Below, in pieces: positions 1 to 4,873 of a stretch of 10,194 bases of DNA; position 1 is the first letter of the stretch; every line of letters starts with the position of its first letter. This DNA comes from Bacillota bacterium (GTDB taxonomy: Bacteria > Bacillota > Clostridia > Lachnospirales > Lachnospiraceae). The position numbers and the translations under genes were made by a program. Below the pieces are notes generated by a model, which saw only the letters and a list, made by a program, of their open reading frames with translations, was not told the DNA's origin and ran no database searches. The DNA is taken from the NCBI GenBank assembly GCA_023421505.1, contig JAEZTJ010000100.1, forward strand, positions 1 to 10,194, read 5' to 3'.

Positions 1-45
1 GAAGAAGATTGCATAAAAGCCATAAAAAAGATGATGGTTTATTAA
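1..45 (+). CDS. Partial C-terminal tail of an unidentified gene
   Basis: Frame 1 reads EEDCIKAIKKMMVY and then a TAA stop. The helical, charged composition looks like the last turn of a real protein, and a strong terminator follows at 115-168, as expected after a gene end. A second frame (from base 3, ending with TAA at 96-98, last residues FSEKIPL) is also open from the left edge and stops only 16 bases before the terminator, so which frame is coding cannot be settled from this window. Function unknown. Confidence 0.3.
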   Translation, partial: EEDCIKAIKKMMVY

Positions 46-114
46 ATTTACCCCAAAATCTGCTGATGAATGTTTTTTCAGAAAAAATACCTTTATAAAG
101 AGACCAAAGTAAAA

Positions 115-168
115 GGGCCGTTGCCCAATGACTAAAAATCAGTCATTTTGCAACAGCCCCATTTTTTT
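115..168 (+). terminator. Strong intrinsic terminator
   Basis: GGGCCGTTGC at 115-124 pairs with GCAACAGCCCC (150-160) with one mismatch, and the stem continues inward with AATGACT (127-133) against AGTCATT (141-147). The stem is followed by a T-run at 162-168. It separates the gene at the left edge from the VWA operon. Confidence 0.9.
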
Positions 169-178
169 ACCTTTCAGC

Positions 179-213
179 TATAATGAGTCCAACGAGTAAA
201 TCACCAATAGGTG
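179..213 (+). promoter_or_regulatory. Possible promoter -10 and small operator-like palindrome ahead of the VWA gene
   Basis: A perfect TATAAT lies at 179-184, 55 bases ahead of the preferred start codon. No good -35 sits at the usual spacing; TTGCAA at 148-153 is too far upstream and lies inside the terminator stem. Between the -10 and the ribosome binding site is a short palindrome, CACC-AATA-GGTG (202-213), which would fall in the 5' leader and could be an operator or a small hairpin. The -10 match is clear; promoter function is inferred. Confidence 0.4.
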
Positions 214-238
214 TCATTAAAAAATGGAGGACAAACAA

Positions 239-913
239 ATGCGTAAAGGATTAACAGAATTAGTATTCATATTGGATAGAAGTGGATCAATGAGTGGGTT
301 AGAAGCTGATACGATCGGAGGGTTTAATTCCATGATAACAAAACAGAAAAGAGGAGAAGGAGAAGCGATTGTTTCAACAGTTCTTTTTGATGATCAAGCA
401 GAGGTTCTACATGACAGGATTGATATTGATAAAATCGAACTGATGAATGATCAACAGTATTATGTTCGTGGTTGTACTGCTCTTTTAGATGCGGTAGGAG
501 GAGCTATTCATCATATTGGTAATGTTCATAAGTATACTAGAGAAGAGGACAGACCAGAAAAAACATTATTTATCATTACAACAGATGGAATGGAAAACTC
601 AAGTAGACGGTATGACTATGATAGAGTGAAAAATATGGTAGAACGCCAGAAAGAGCGTTTTGGTTGGGAATTTATTTTTCTTGGAGCAAATATTGATGCA
701 GTTGAAGTTGCTGGCAGATTTGGTATTAAAGCAAATAGAGCTGTTAATTATGAATGTGACAGTGAAGGAACTAAGTTGAATTATGATGTTCTTAGTGAAA
801 CGGTCACAAGAATGAGACAAACTAAATGTGCAGCGGAAATGTCGATGGCTCTGGATGAAGAGGATTTACTTGCTCCAATCAGAGAAAATCACCGTAGAAG
901 AAACAGACGATAG
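239..913 (+). CDS. VWA (von Willebrand factor A) domain protein, cytoplasmic
   Basis: A 224-residue single-domain VWA protein with an intact metal-ion-dependent adhesion site: DRSGS at residues 13-17 (the DxSxS motif), the threonine of GCTALLD at residue 80, and the aspartate of TTDG at residue 116. It has no signal peptide or membrane segment, so it probably acts in the cytoplasm. The C-terminus is Arg-rich (last residues NHRRRNRR). VWA domains of this kind bind a divalent metal and act as protein-protein scaffolds; no partner or enzyme activity can be read from it. I chose the ATG at 239 because GGAGG at 226-230 lies 8 bases ahead; the ATG at 224 overlaps that ribosome binding site and has none of its own. 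The next gene starts 11 bases downstream with its AGGAGG overlapping this stop, so the two are probably co-transcribed and may act together. Confidence 0.88.
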   Translation: MRKGLTELVFILDRSGSMSGLEADTIGGFNSMITKQKRGEGEAIVSTVLFDDQAEVLHDRIDIDKIELMNDQQYYVRGCTALLDAVGGAIHHIGNVHKYTREEDRPEKTLFIITTDGMENSSRRYDYDRVKNMVERQKERFGWEFIFLGANIDAVEVAGRFGIKANRAVNYECDSEGTKLNYDVLSETVTRMRQTKCAAEMSMALDEEDLLAPIRENHRRRNRR

Positions 914-924
914 GAGGTTCTGGG

Positions 925-1752
925 ATGAGAAGTCTAAAAGATGCAGTTTATGGTGTGGCTGTTGGAGATGCAATGGGGCTGCCAGTTCAGTTTGAAGCAA
1001 GAGATAGTTACAATATAACAGATATGATAGGATACGGAACATTTGGATTGCCAGAAGGAAGCTGGTCAGATGATACAAGCCTTACAATAGCTACCTGTGA
1101 TAGTATCAGAAAATGTGGTGGTGTGGATTTGACTGATATTAGAAGTTGTTTTGAAAACTGGTATTACAGAGGCAAATATACCCCTTATGGAAGAGCTTAC
1201 GATATTGGCGGCACTTGTGCAGGAGCAATTAGCAACAAAAAAGGAATGGATGATGAATGGTCAAATGGAAATGGTTCATTAATGAGAATTATTCCATTAG
1301 CTTTTCTTTCAGATTTGACAGATAATGAAATTGCTGATTTTTCTGCCATTACACATGCGCATCCAAGGACATTGTATGGGTGTATTGCTTATATCAGAAT
1401 AGCCAAGGGATTATTGCAAGGACGAGAATTGAAGGACTGCATTTTAGAATATGTATCTGAAGAGTCAGCTTATGCCAGATGCAGACATATTGAAGAATTG
1501 AACAGAGAGGACATTCTTTCTACTGGTTATGTAGTAGATACATTTGAAGCAGCGATGTGGTGTTTACTGACAACATACTCATATAAAGAATGTATCTTAA
1601 AAGCTGTGAATCTAGGGGATGATACAGATACGATTGGAGCAGTGGCCGGTGGTCTTGCAGGAATCATGTATGGATTTGATGAAATTCCAACAGAATGGGT
1701 TGAAGGATTGAAGGCAAAAGAGGTAATAGAAAAATGCTTGTTTAGCGCTTAA
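925..1752 (+). CDS. ADP-ribosylglycohydrolase (DraG/ARH family)
   Basis: A 275-residue protein of the ADP-ribosyl-glycohydrolase fold. Diagnostic metal-binding motifs are in order: GDAMG at residues 14-18, WSDDTS at 47-52 (the D-D-T that holds one Mg ion), and GDDTDTIGA at 231-239 (the DDxDT that completes the dinuclear centre). Family members remove ADP-ribose from arginine, serine or other acceptors and so reverse ADP-ribosylation; the exact substrate cannot be told from sequence. The length is slightly below the usual 290-300. AGGAGG at 912-917 gives a 7-base spacing to the ATG and overlaps the stop of the VWA gene, indicating an operon. A VWA protein beside a DraG hydrolase suggests a small ADP-ribose-signalling or stress module, but no ADP-ribosyltransferase is present in the window. 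The stop codon lies inside the first stem of the following structured region. Confidence 0.9.
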   Translation: MRSLKDAVYGVAVGDAMGLPVQFEARDSYNITDMIGYGTFGLPEGSWSDDTSLTIATCDSIRKCGGVDLTDIRSCFENWYYRGKYTPYGRAYDIGGTCAGAISNKKGMDDEWSNGNGSLMRIIPLAFLSDLTDNEIADFSAITHAHPRTLYGCIAYIRIAKGLLQGRELKDCILEYVSEESAYARCRHIEELNREDILSTGYVVDTFEAAMWCLLTTYSYKECILKAVNLGDDTDTIGAVAGGLAGIMYGFDEIPTEWVEGLKAKEVIEKCLFSA

Positions 1753-1812
1753 ATCGTCCAAAACCAAATATCTGTTCGAGAAAATGGGCGATTTAAGTCC
1801 GTACTTTCGGAC
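1748..1812 (+). other. Two consecutive hairpins at the end of the DraG gene (structured 3' or leader RNA)
   Basis: CTTAAATCGTCC (1748-1759) pairs over 12 positions with GGGCGATTTAAG (1786-1797), with one G-U pair, enclosing a 26-base loop. The stem includes the DraG stop codon. GTCCG (1797-1801) then pairs with CGGAC (1808-1812) around a six-base loop. Neither stem has a T-run after it, so neither is a terminator on its own. With the terminator-like stem at 1830-1883 they form a three-hairpin series directly ahead of the small-gene cluster. Pairing is seen directly; function is unknown. Confidence 0.5.
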
Positions 1813-1829
1813 ACGTCAGCCTTTACAAT

Positions 1830-1883
1830 AGGAATTAAGATAAAGAAAGTTTCAAGAATTTCTTTTTTTGATTCCTATTTTTT
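1830..1883 (+). terminator. AT-rich terminator or attenuator stem between DraG and the small-gene cluster
   Basis: AGGAATTAAGATAAAGAAA (1830-1848) pairs imperfectly with TTTCTTTTTTTGATTCCT (1859-1876), followed by six T (1878-1883). The ribosome binding site of the next small gene, AGGAGG at 1885-1890, begins right after the T-run. It could therefore end the DraG transcript or act as an attenuator for readthrough into the small genes. I see no clear promoter between this stem and the next gene. Confidence 0.6.
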
Positions 1884-1896
1884 CAGGAGGTAAAAG

Positions 1897-2013
1897 ATGG
1901 AAAGGTTGATTTATTGGATAAAAAGAGCTTTCAGAAATCAAAAGAATTGCAGTAAGTGTTGTGTAATCTGTAAATACTACGAAACTTGTAAAGAAGATAA
2001 TTCTGCTATGTAA
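1897..2013 (+). CDS. 38-aa Cys-rich small protein, unknown function
   Basis: Starts at an ATG 6 bases after a perfect AGGAGG (1885-1890) and ends with TAA at 2011-2013. The 38 residues begin MERLIYWIKRAF and carry five cysteines at 18, 21, 22, 25 and 31, spaced C-x2-C-C-x2-C-x5-C, followed by an acidic tail. The cysteine spacing suggests binding of zinc or another metal, or a disulfide or iron-sulfur site. The N-terminus is a short amphipathic stretch and not a convincing signal peptide. The next gene follows 32 bases later with its own ribosome binding site, so these small genes are probably one transcript. I do not recognise the family by name. The strong ribosome binding site and non-random cysteine pattern are why I call it real. 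Confidence 0.65.
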   Translation: MERLIYWIKRAFRNQKNCSKCCVICKYYETCKEDNSAM

Positions 2014-2045
2014 AAGCAGGATTCAAGAAGAAATGGAGGAAAACT

Positions 2046-2426
2046 ATGGATAACAATTACATTGGATGGCTTGAGGATGACTCTAAGCATAGCCTTGATA
2101 GGGTAAAAGAGCGAGCTGGATTAAATGAAAAAAGAGCTAGAAAAATGATAGAGCTGGCAAGAAAAAGAGGAGTCAGAAGTGAACAGTGTCGTTGGACTGT
2201 AGATAGAACCTTCTTAGAAAGCAAATGTAATGATGAAATTGAGGCTGTTGCATATAATGGCTACTGCTTCATACTACAGAGACAGACGCTTCATTGCATA
2301 ACTGTATTTGCATTACCTAAAGACTTTGGGAAAAAGAAAACTTACTACGGAAATAACGAATGTAGAGACTACCAGATATATGCGAGATTTTGTTCAATAA
2401 AAACAATTAGGAGGATGCGACTATGA
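2046..2426 (+). CDS. 126-aa hypothetical protein
   Basis: GGAGGA at 2035-2040 places the ATG at 2046 correctly. The protein is basic in its first half. It begins MDNNYIGWLEDDSKHSLDRV, followed by a helical stretch with the pattern H-S-x-x-R-x-x-x-R and a lysine/arginine-rich helix (ARKMIELARKRG). The second half looks like beta strands, ending in HCITVFALPKDFGKKKTYYG. An H-x-x-R-x-x-x-R start followed by strands is weakly reminiscent of DUF4258/RelE-like small proteins, but the match is too loose to claim a toxin or nuclease. It has no signal peptide or membrane segment. Its last codons contain the next gene's AGGAGG (2409-2414), and the stop overlaps the next start as ATGA, so the two are translationally coupled. 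Confidence 0.8.
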   Translation: MDNNYIGWLEDDSKHSLDRVKERAGLNEKRARKMIELARKRGVRSEQCRWTVDRTFLESKCNDEIEAVAYNGYCFILQRQTLHCITVFALPKDFGKKKTYYGNNECRDYQIYARFCSIKTIRRMRL

Positions 2427-2623
2427 AAGGATTTTTTGGAGATTTATTTGATATGAATCATGATGGAGAACTTGATAGATTTGAACAGGCAGCAGATTTT
2501 GCAGCATTTGCAACACTGATGGATAAGATGGATGTAGAAGATTCTGATGACGATGAAGAATCAGAACTTGAGGCAGCAGGATTAGATGTAACTGACCTTG
2601 AGTTTATGGATGACGATGACTGA
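2423..2623 (+). CDS. 66-aa acidic EF-hand protein, apparently truncated by an in-frame TGA
   Basis: The start ATG overlaps the upstream stop (ATGA) and lies 8 bases after AGGAGG (2409-2414). Residues 10-21 (DMNHDGELDRFE) form a perfect 12-residue EF-hand loop (D1, N3, D5, G6, L8, D9, E12), so Ca2+ or another divalent metal is the likely ligand. Residues 38-66 are extremely acidic, with runs of Asp and Glu. After the TGA at 2621-2623 the same frame stays open for 16 codons to a TAG at 2672-2674. It reads REVLEDAGLDPDDFDF, in the same style as the preceding ELEAAGLDVTDLEF. This suggests the ancestral protein was 83 residues and that a sense codon, perhaps TGG, became TGA. The 66-residue form keeps its EF-hand and may still work. 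Its role is unknown. Confidence 0.75.
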   Translation: MKGFFGDLFDMNHDGELDRFEQAADFAAFATLMDKMDVEDSDDDEESELEAAGLDVTDLEFMDDDD

Positions 2624-2674
2624 AGAGAAGTATTAGAAGATGCAGGACTTGATCCAGATGACTTTGATTTTTAG
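2624..2674 (+). pseudogene. In-frame continuation of the EF-hand gene after the TGA
   Basis: Sixteen sense codons (REVLEDAGLDPDDFDF) and a TAG, in the same frame as the 66-aa acidic protein. They repeat its AGLD-x-x-D/E-x-x pattern (AGLDVTDLEF upstream, AGLDPDDFDF here). There is no start or ribosome binding site of its own, so it is best read as the lost C-terminal tail of the upstream gene. Readthrough cannot be excluded. Confidence 0.55.
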
Positions 2675-2694
2675 CAGATAAAGGAGGATAAGCT

Positions 2695-2739
2695 ATGAGT
2701 GGCAGAAAAAAAGATGATGGAATCAGGTCAAGTGTATGA
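2695..2739 (+). pseudogene. 14-codon reading frame with a strong ribosome binding site, probably a gene remnant
   Basis: AAGGAGG at 2681-2687 lies 7 bases ahead of ATG 2695. The frame reads MSGRKKDDGIRSSV and stops at TGA 2737-2739. The ribosome binding site is as good as those of the intact small genes upstream, which implies that a full-length gene once began here and was cut by a frameshift or stop. The stop overlaps an ATG in another frame (ATGA at 2736-2739). An intact tiny peptide is possible but less likely. Confidence 0.4.
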
Positions 2740-2894
2740 AAGTTATTGACTTGTATAGAAAAGCACAAGGGGATATATGGGGAAGAACAGAGCTTTTATC
2801 GGTTGATACATGTTCATAATATATTGAAGATACATTAGGTTTGAAGGAGGAATATGCTGTAGCTGAAAGCCTCCAGCCGCCAGCCAGCCATTGA
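2736..2894 (+). pseudogene. Degraded small reading frame interrupted by TAA
   Basis: From ATG 2736 the frame gives 27 residues starting MKVIDLYRKAQGDIWGRTEL, then a TAA at 2817-2819. The same frame continues for 24 codons (YIEDTLGLKEEYAVAESL and on) to a TGA at 2892-2894. Both halves have protein-like composition. I read this as one decayed gene, perhaps joined to the 14-codon frame just upstream by a frameshift. No family is recognised. The last 40 bases are unusually GC-rich for the region. Confidence 0.35.
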
Positions 2895-2949
2895 TAAGCT
2901 ACTTTCACTATAAAATATGTTGAAAATCGAATAAAAAATATTGCGTTCG

Positions 2950-2990
2950 CTCTATTATTTTTTGAAAATATAGAGTATAATAAATGTGGG
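2950..2990 (+). promoter_or_regulatory. Hairpin plus TATAAT-like element ahead of the repeat array
   Basis: CTCTAT (2950-2955) and ATTTT pair with AAAAT and ATAGAG (2970-2975) to form a long AT stem with one bulge. It is followed at once by TATAAT (2976-2981) within ATAATAAATGTGGG (2977-2990). That 14-base string recurs exactly at 4788-4801, where it holds the -10 of the predicted XRE promoter. Here no -35 is visible at the right distance, so promoter activity toward the array is uncertain; the duplicated string is certain. Confidence 0.4.
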
Positions 2991-2996
2991 GCTGAG

Positions 2997-3140
2997 TTGC
3001 AATCCGAGATGCAACTTTGTAATTCGAAATGCAGTTTTGTAAATTGACAATCAAATATTTGTAAGCGAAACGCAGTTTTTGTACTCGAAATGCCACATTT
3101 GTAAACGAGAAGCAACTTTTGTAACCGAATTGCAATCTGT
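2997..3140 (+). repeat. Tandem array of about 6.5 degenerate 20-bp direct repeats
   Basis: Approximate unit: TTGTAANCGAAATGCAACTT. The TTGTAA element starts at 3017, 3037, 3059, 3079 (TTGTAC), 3099 and 3119, spaced 20, 22, 20, 20 and 20. The ATGCAA-like element starts at 3009, 3029, 3070 (ACGCAG), 3090 (ATGCCA), 3110 (AAGCAA) and 3130 (TTGCAA), also spaced about 20 apart, so the two motifs alternate at 9 and 11 bases. This keeps them on one face of the helix. There are no spacers, so it is not a CRISPR. No convincing gene lies across it. It resembles an iteron or multi-copy operator array; function is inferred below from the copy in the XRE promoter. Confidence 0.85.
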
Positions 3141-3197
3141 ACAAATCATTTTTTTCGATGTATGATACTTTTAGAACACGCCAAAAGGAGGTCAATC

Positions 3198-3222
3198 CTC
3201 TCTCGATTAAATTTGTAATCGG
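3198..3222 (-). terminator. Hairpin downstream of the transposase (possible weak terminator on the minus strand)
   Basis: CTCGATTA pairs with TAATCGGAG around AATTTG with one bulged base. A second small stem, GAGG-ATTGA-CCTC read on the minus strand, follows at about 3186-3198 and leads into CTTTT. They lie 65-100 bases past the transposase stop and could end its transcript. Pairing is visible, but the T-run is short. Confidence 0.3.
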
Positions 3223-3262
3223 AGAATCCACCCCTGTCACCTGCTTATTCATTTCAGTACGG

Positions 3263-4619
3263 TGTTGGCGACTGGGTTCTATAATTTATTTTTTGAGAAG
3301 GTTTGGTTTCAGCATGATGTCTTTGGCGGCAACCTGACGGCATGCTAATCTTTCCAAAACATCTTCTCCGTGATAAAAGCTGAAGGTTTCGTATGGACTG
3401 CGATCATTCAGCTTTTTTCTTTTGTAAGAATTGATGTGGTTCATCATCAGAAAAATGTCTTTCTGAGTAAGATGGTCAAAACTCGTACCTTTCGGCAAAA
3501 TACGCCTTATCAGTTCGTGGTTGACTTCAATGGCACCTTTTTGATAAGGACTACCGGCATCACAATAAAAGACATTCGTCCTATGGTAGGAATAACCTCT
3601 CGGAGCTGTTTCTCGATACTCAATAGCTCTCGGATTTGAGAATTCACTTCCGTTATCCGTCAGGATTACAGGAAAAAGTTTCTCAAAAAGCTCCGGTCCC
3701 AAAATCTTATCCATAGCATTAAAAATATCAATCACGGACTGGGATGTATTCGCATCCCGCAAAAATGCAAGCATAAGACTCGATTCCACGAAGTGAATGG
3801 TAAGTAAACTTTTACCACCAATTGTGCCGATTACAGAATCCATCTGGACAACAGGCGTATCAGGATTCTTTTCCAAAAAATGTTCAAACTCCTTGTAACT
3901 GCGACCAATGCGACAACCTTTATCTACCTTGAACTCCGGTTTCTTATAACGCTCTCGAAAACGAACCTTTCTTGGTAAATCAATGTTTCTTACATCAAAA
4001 AGACAAGCATCAATGTAGTTATAGATAGTCTTTTCGCTACACATTAATTCATCCTCATGTTCAAGGTAAATTTGATGAATGGATTGTCCCTGTCTTACAA
4101 GAGGAGTAATGATTTCATTTAACCGTGCAATCTCTGTTTCAGAAACACAGAGGCCACTCCGTGATTCAGAAATAGTATTATGTGCAGCAACATGAGCATG
4201 TTCGGCATCATAAATGGTTTTCATCAAGGTACATTTACCAATAGTGGTGCATCCATTACACACATACGGCGGTCTGAATCTGGCAGAACATACCTCGAGC
4301 ACAAAATCACTGCAGTGTTCATTACACTCTCTGCACAGCTTACAGTATTGTGCCGATTTATGAGTACAGTCCTTGCCACAGATGTTCTTTCGTCTGCAAT
4401 TCATTCTGTTCTTGCAGGCATTATATGGATACCCGGGATAACCTGTTGCAACCTCAGAGGAATACTTCTTTATCTCCCGTGAGATGGTGGTAGGATTTTT
4501 CCCTAATTCCTTTGCAATTGCTTTTAAAGATTTACTTTCTTTCAGATCCTTTTGAAGGGTAAGGCGTTCTTCATAAGTAAAAAATTTTGACATGATGTCC
4601 TCCTTATCCGTCGCCAACA
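3263..4619 (-). mobile_element. IS30-family insertion sequence (ends provisional)
   Basis: One intact IS30 transposase is flanked by an inverted repeat with a 10-base perfect core: TGTTGGCGAC at 3263-3272 and GTCGCCAACA at 4610-4619. Outside the core both sides also share an imperfect GCTTAT(T/C)C, so the real ends may lie further out, perhaps as far as 3140 and 4688. The ribosome binding site of the transposase lies only a few bases inside the right core, which also suggests that the 10-base cores are not the extreme ends. No target-site duplication could be assigned. The element separates the 20-bp repeat array from the defence operon. Confidence 0.7.
3286..4593 (-). CDS. IS30-family transposase
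   Basis: A 435-residue DDE transposase. The N-terminus (residues about 4-46, FTYEERLTLQKDL...NPTTISREIKKY) is the helix-turn-helix typical of IS30 proteins. A Cys-rich block follows (over ten Cys, including CKLCRECNEHC), as in clostridial members, and probably binds zinc. The catalytic triad is D252 (MDSVIG), D313 (TDNGSEF) and E356 (KGAIEVNH). The C-terminus carries LIRRILPKGTSF and the SPYETF box of the family. It catalyses cut-and-paste or copy movement of the surrounding element. I chose the ATG whose complement is 4591-4593 because AGGAGG lies 5-6 bases upstream on the minus strand; the alternative start at 4635 adds a 14-residue hydrophobic leader without a ribosome binding site. The frame is intact, so the IS may be active. 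Confidence 0.93.
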   Translation of the reverse strand: MSKFFTYEERLTLQKDLKESKSLKAIAKELGKNPTTISREIKKYSSEVATGYPGYPYNACKNRMNCRRKNICGKDCTHKSAQYCKLCRECNEHCSDFVLEVCSARFRPPYVCNGCTTIGKCTLMKTIYDAEHAHVAAHNTISESRSGLCVSETEIARLNEIITPLVRQGQSIHQIYLEHEDELMCSEKTIYNYIDACLFDVRNIDLPRKVRFRERYKKPEFKVDKGCRIGRSYKEFEHFLEKNPDTPVVQMDSVIGTIGGKSLLTIHFVESSLMLAFLRDANTSQSVIDIFNAMDKILGPELFEKLFPVILTDNGSEFSNPRAIEYRETAPRGYSYHRTNVFYCDAGSPYQKGAIEVNHELIRRILPKGTSFDHLTQKDIFLMMNHINSYKRKKLNDRSPYETFSFYHGEDVLERLACRQVAAKDIMLKPNLLKK

Positions 4620-4717
4620 GCAATAGGATAAGCAAAGGAACTTAATATGACAACAAAAAAGACTGCTACCGCAAGGATAACAATCTTTTTGTAAGCTGGA
4701 TTGCAACCATCTGGCAT
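4604..4717 (-). CDS. Possible 37-aa single-pass membrane peptide ahead of the transposase
   Basis: A minus-strand ATG at 4717 opens 37 codons ending with TAA at 4606-4604. It begins MPDGCNPAYKKIVILAVAVF, continues hydrophobic through FVVILSSFAYPIA, and ends VGDG. It has two lysines before one hydrophobic helix, like a small membrane protein or a signal sequence. The stop directly abuts the AGGAGG of the transposase, so the two could be coupled. Against it: no ribosome binding site is visible ahead of its ATG, and T-rich sequence easily gives hydrophobic frames by chance. Confidence 0.25.
   Translation of the reverse strand: MPDGCNPAYKKIVILAVAVFFVVILSSFAYPIAVGDG
4686..4707 (+). repeat. Single weak direct copy of the 20-bp repeat, right of the IS
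   Basis: TTGTAA at 4689-4694 followed by TTGCAA at 4701-4706, the same order as in the array at 2997-3140 but 12 bases apart instead of 10-11, and with CTGG in place of CGAA. It suggests the array once extended to this side, or that a regulator site lies here. Confidence 0.4.
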
Positions 4718-4762
4718 ATATAATTTATTGATACAAATTTATATTAAATTGAAATCGAAAGG

Positions 4763-4782
4763 GTTGCATTTCGTTTTACAAT
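4763..4782 (-). repeat. Inverted copy of the 20-bp repeat overlapping the XRE promoter (operator candidate)
   Basis: On the minus strand it reads ATTGTAAAACGAAATGCAAC, an almost ideal match to the array unit (TTGTAA, CGAAATGCAAC, 11-base offset). On the plus strand it covers the predicted -35 (4764-4769) and most of the spacer of the promoter driving the XRE regulator, where a bound protein would block RNA polymerase. Confidence 0.65.
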
Positions 4783-4792
4783 TCACGATAAT
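4764..4792 (+). promoter_or_regulatory. Predicted sigma-A promoter of the XRE/defence operon
   Basis: TTGCAT (4764-4769), a 17-base spacer, and GATAAT (4787-4792). Transcription would start near 4799, giving a leader of about 75 bases to the XRE start. The leader begins with a perfect palindrome, seven T then seven A bounded by G and C (4801-4816). The promoter is overlaid by the inverted 20-bp repeat copy. Confidence 0.55.
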
Positions 4793-4873
4793 AAATGTGG
4801 GTTTTTTTAAAAAAACGAAAATCTGAAGCAAAAATTATTATGGTTTTCACATATAGTGGGCGAGGTAAAAAGC

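Noticed and set aside
599..1078. Minus-strand frames opposite the VWA and DraG genes
   Set aside because: They are antisense shadows of two well-supported genes with intact motifs and have no ribosome binding sites.
2621..2623. TGA read as tryptophan or selenocysteine in the EF-hand gene
   Set aside because: The gene just upstream (2046-2426) and others here use TGA as an ordinary stop, no SECIS-like stem is evident after the codon, and a nonsense mutation is the simpler explanation.
2997..3140. CRISPR array
   Set aside because: Units of 20 bases follow one another without unique spacers, are degenerate, and no cas genes are present.
2723..3252. Two overlapping minus-strand open frames (130 and 114 codons) across the repeat array
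   Set aside because: They overlap each other in different frames, lack ribosome binding sites, and cover the non-coding tandem repeat (20-base period, not a multiple of three). The peptides have no protein-like pattern beyond the translated repeat.
3370..4482. Plus-strand frames opposite the transposase
   Set aside because: They are antisense to an intact, motif-complete IS30 transposase.
4593..4635. Upstream start for the IS30 transposase, adding MLILLLLATDKEDI
   Set aside because: It has no ribosome binding site, while the next ATG has AGGAGG at the right distance and begins the usual MSKFFTYEE N-terminus.
4856..4873. GTG start for the XRE regulator
   Set aside because: It would place the GAGG ribosome binding site inside the gene; ATG 4874 has proper spacing and gives the usual N-terminus.
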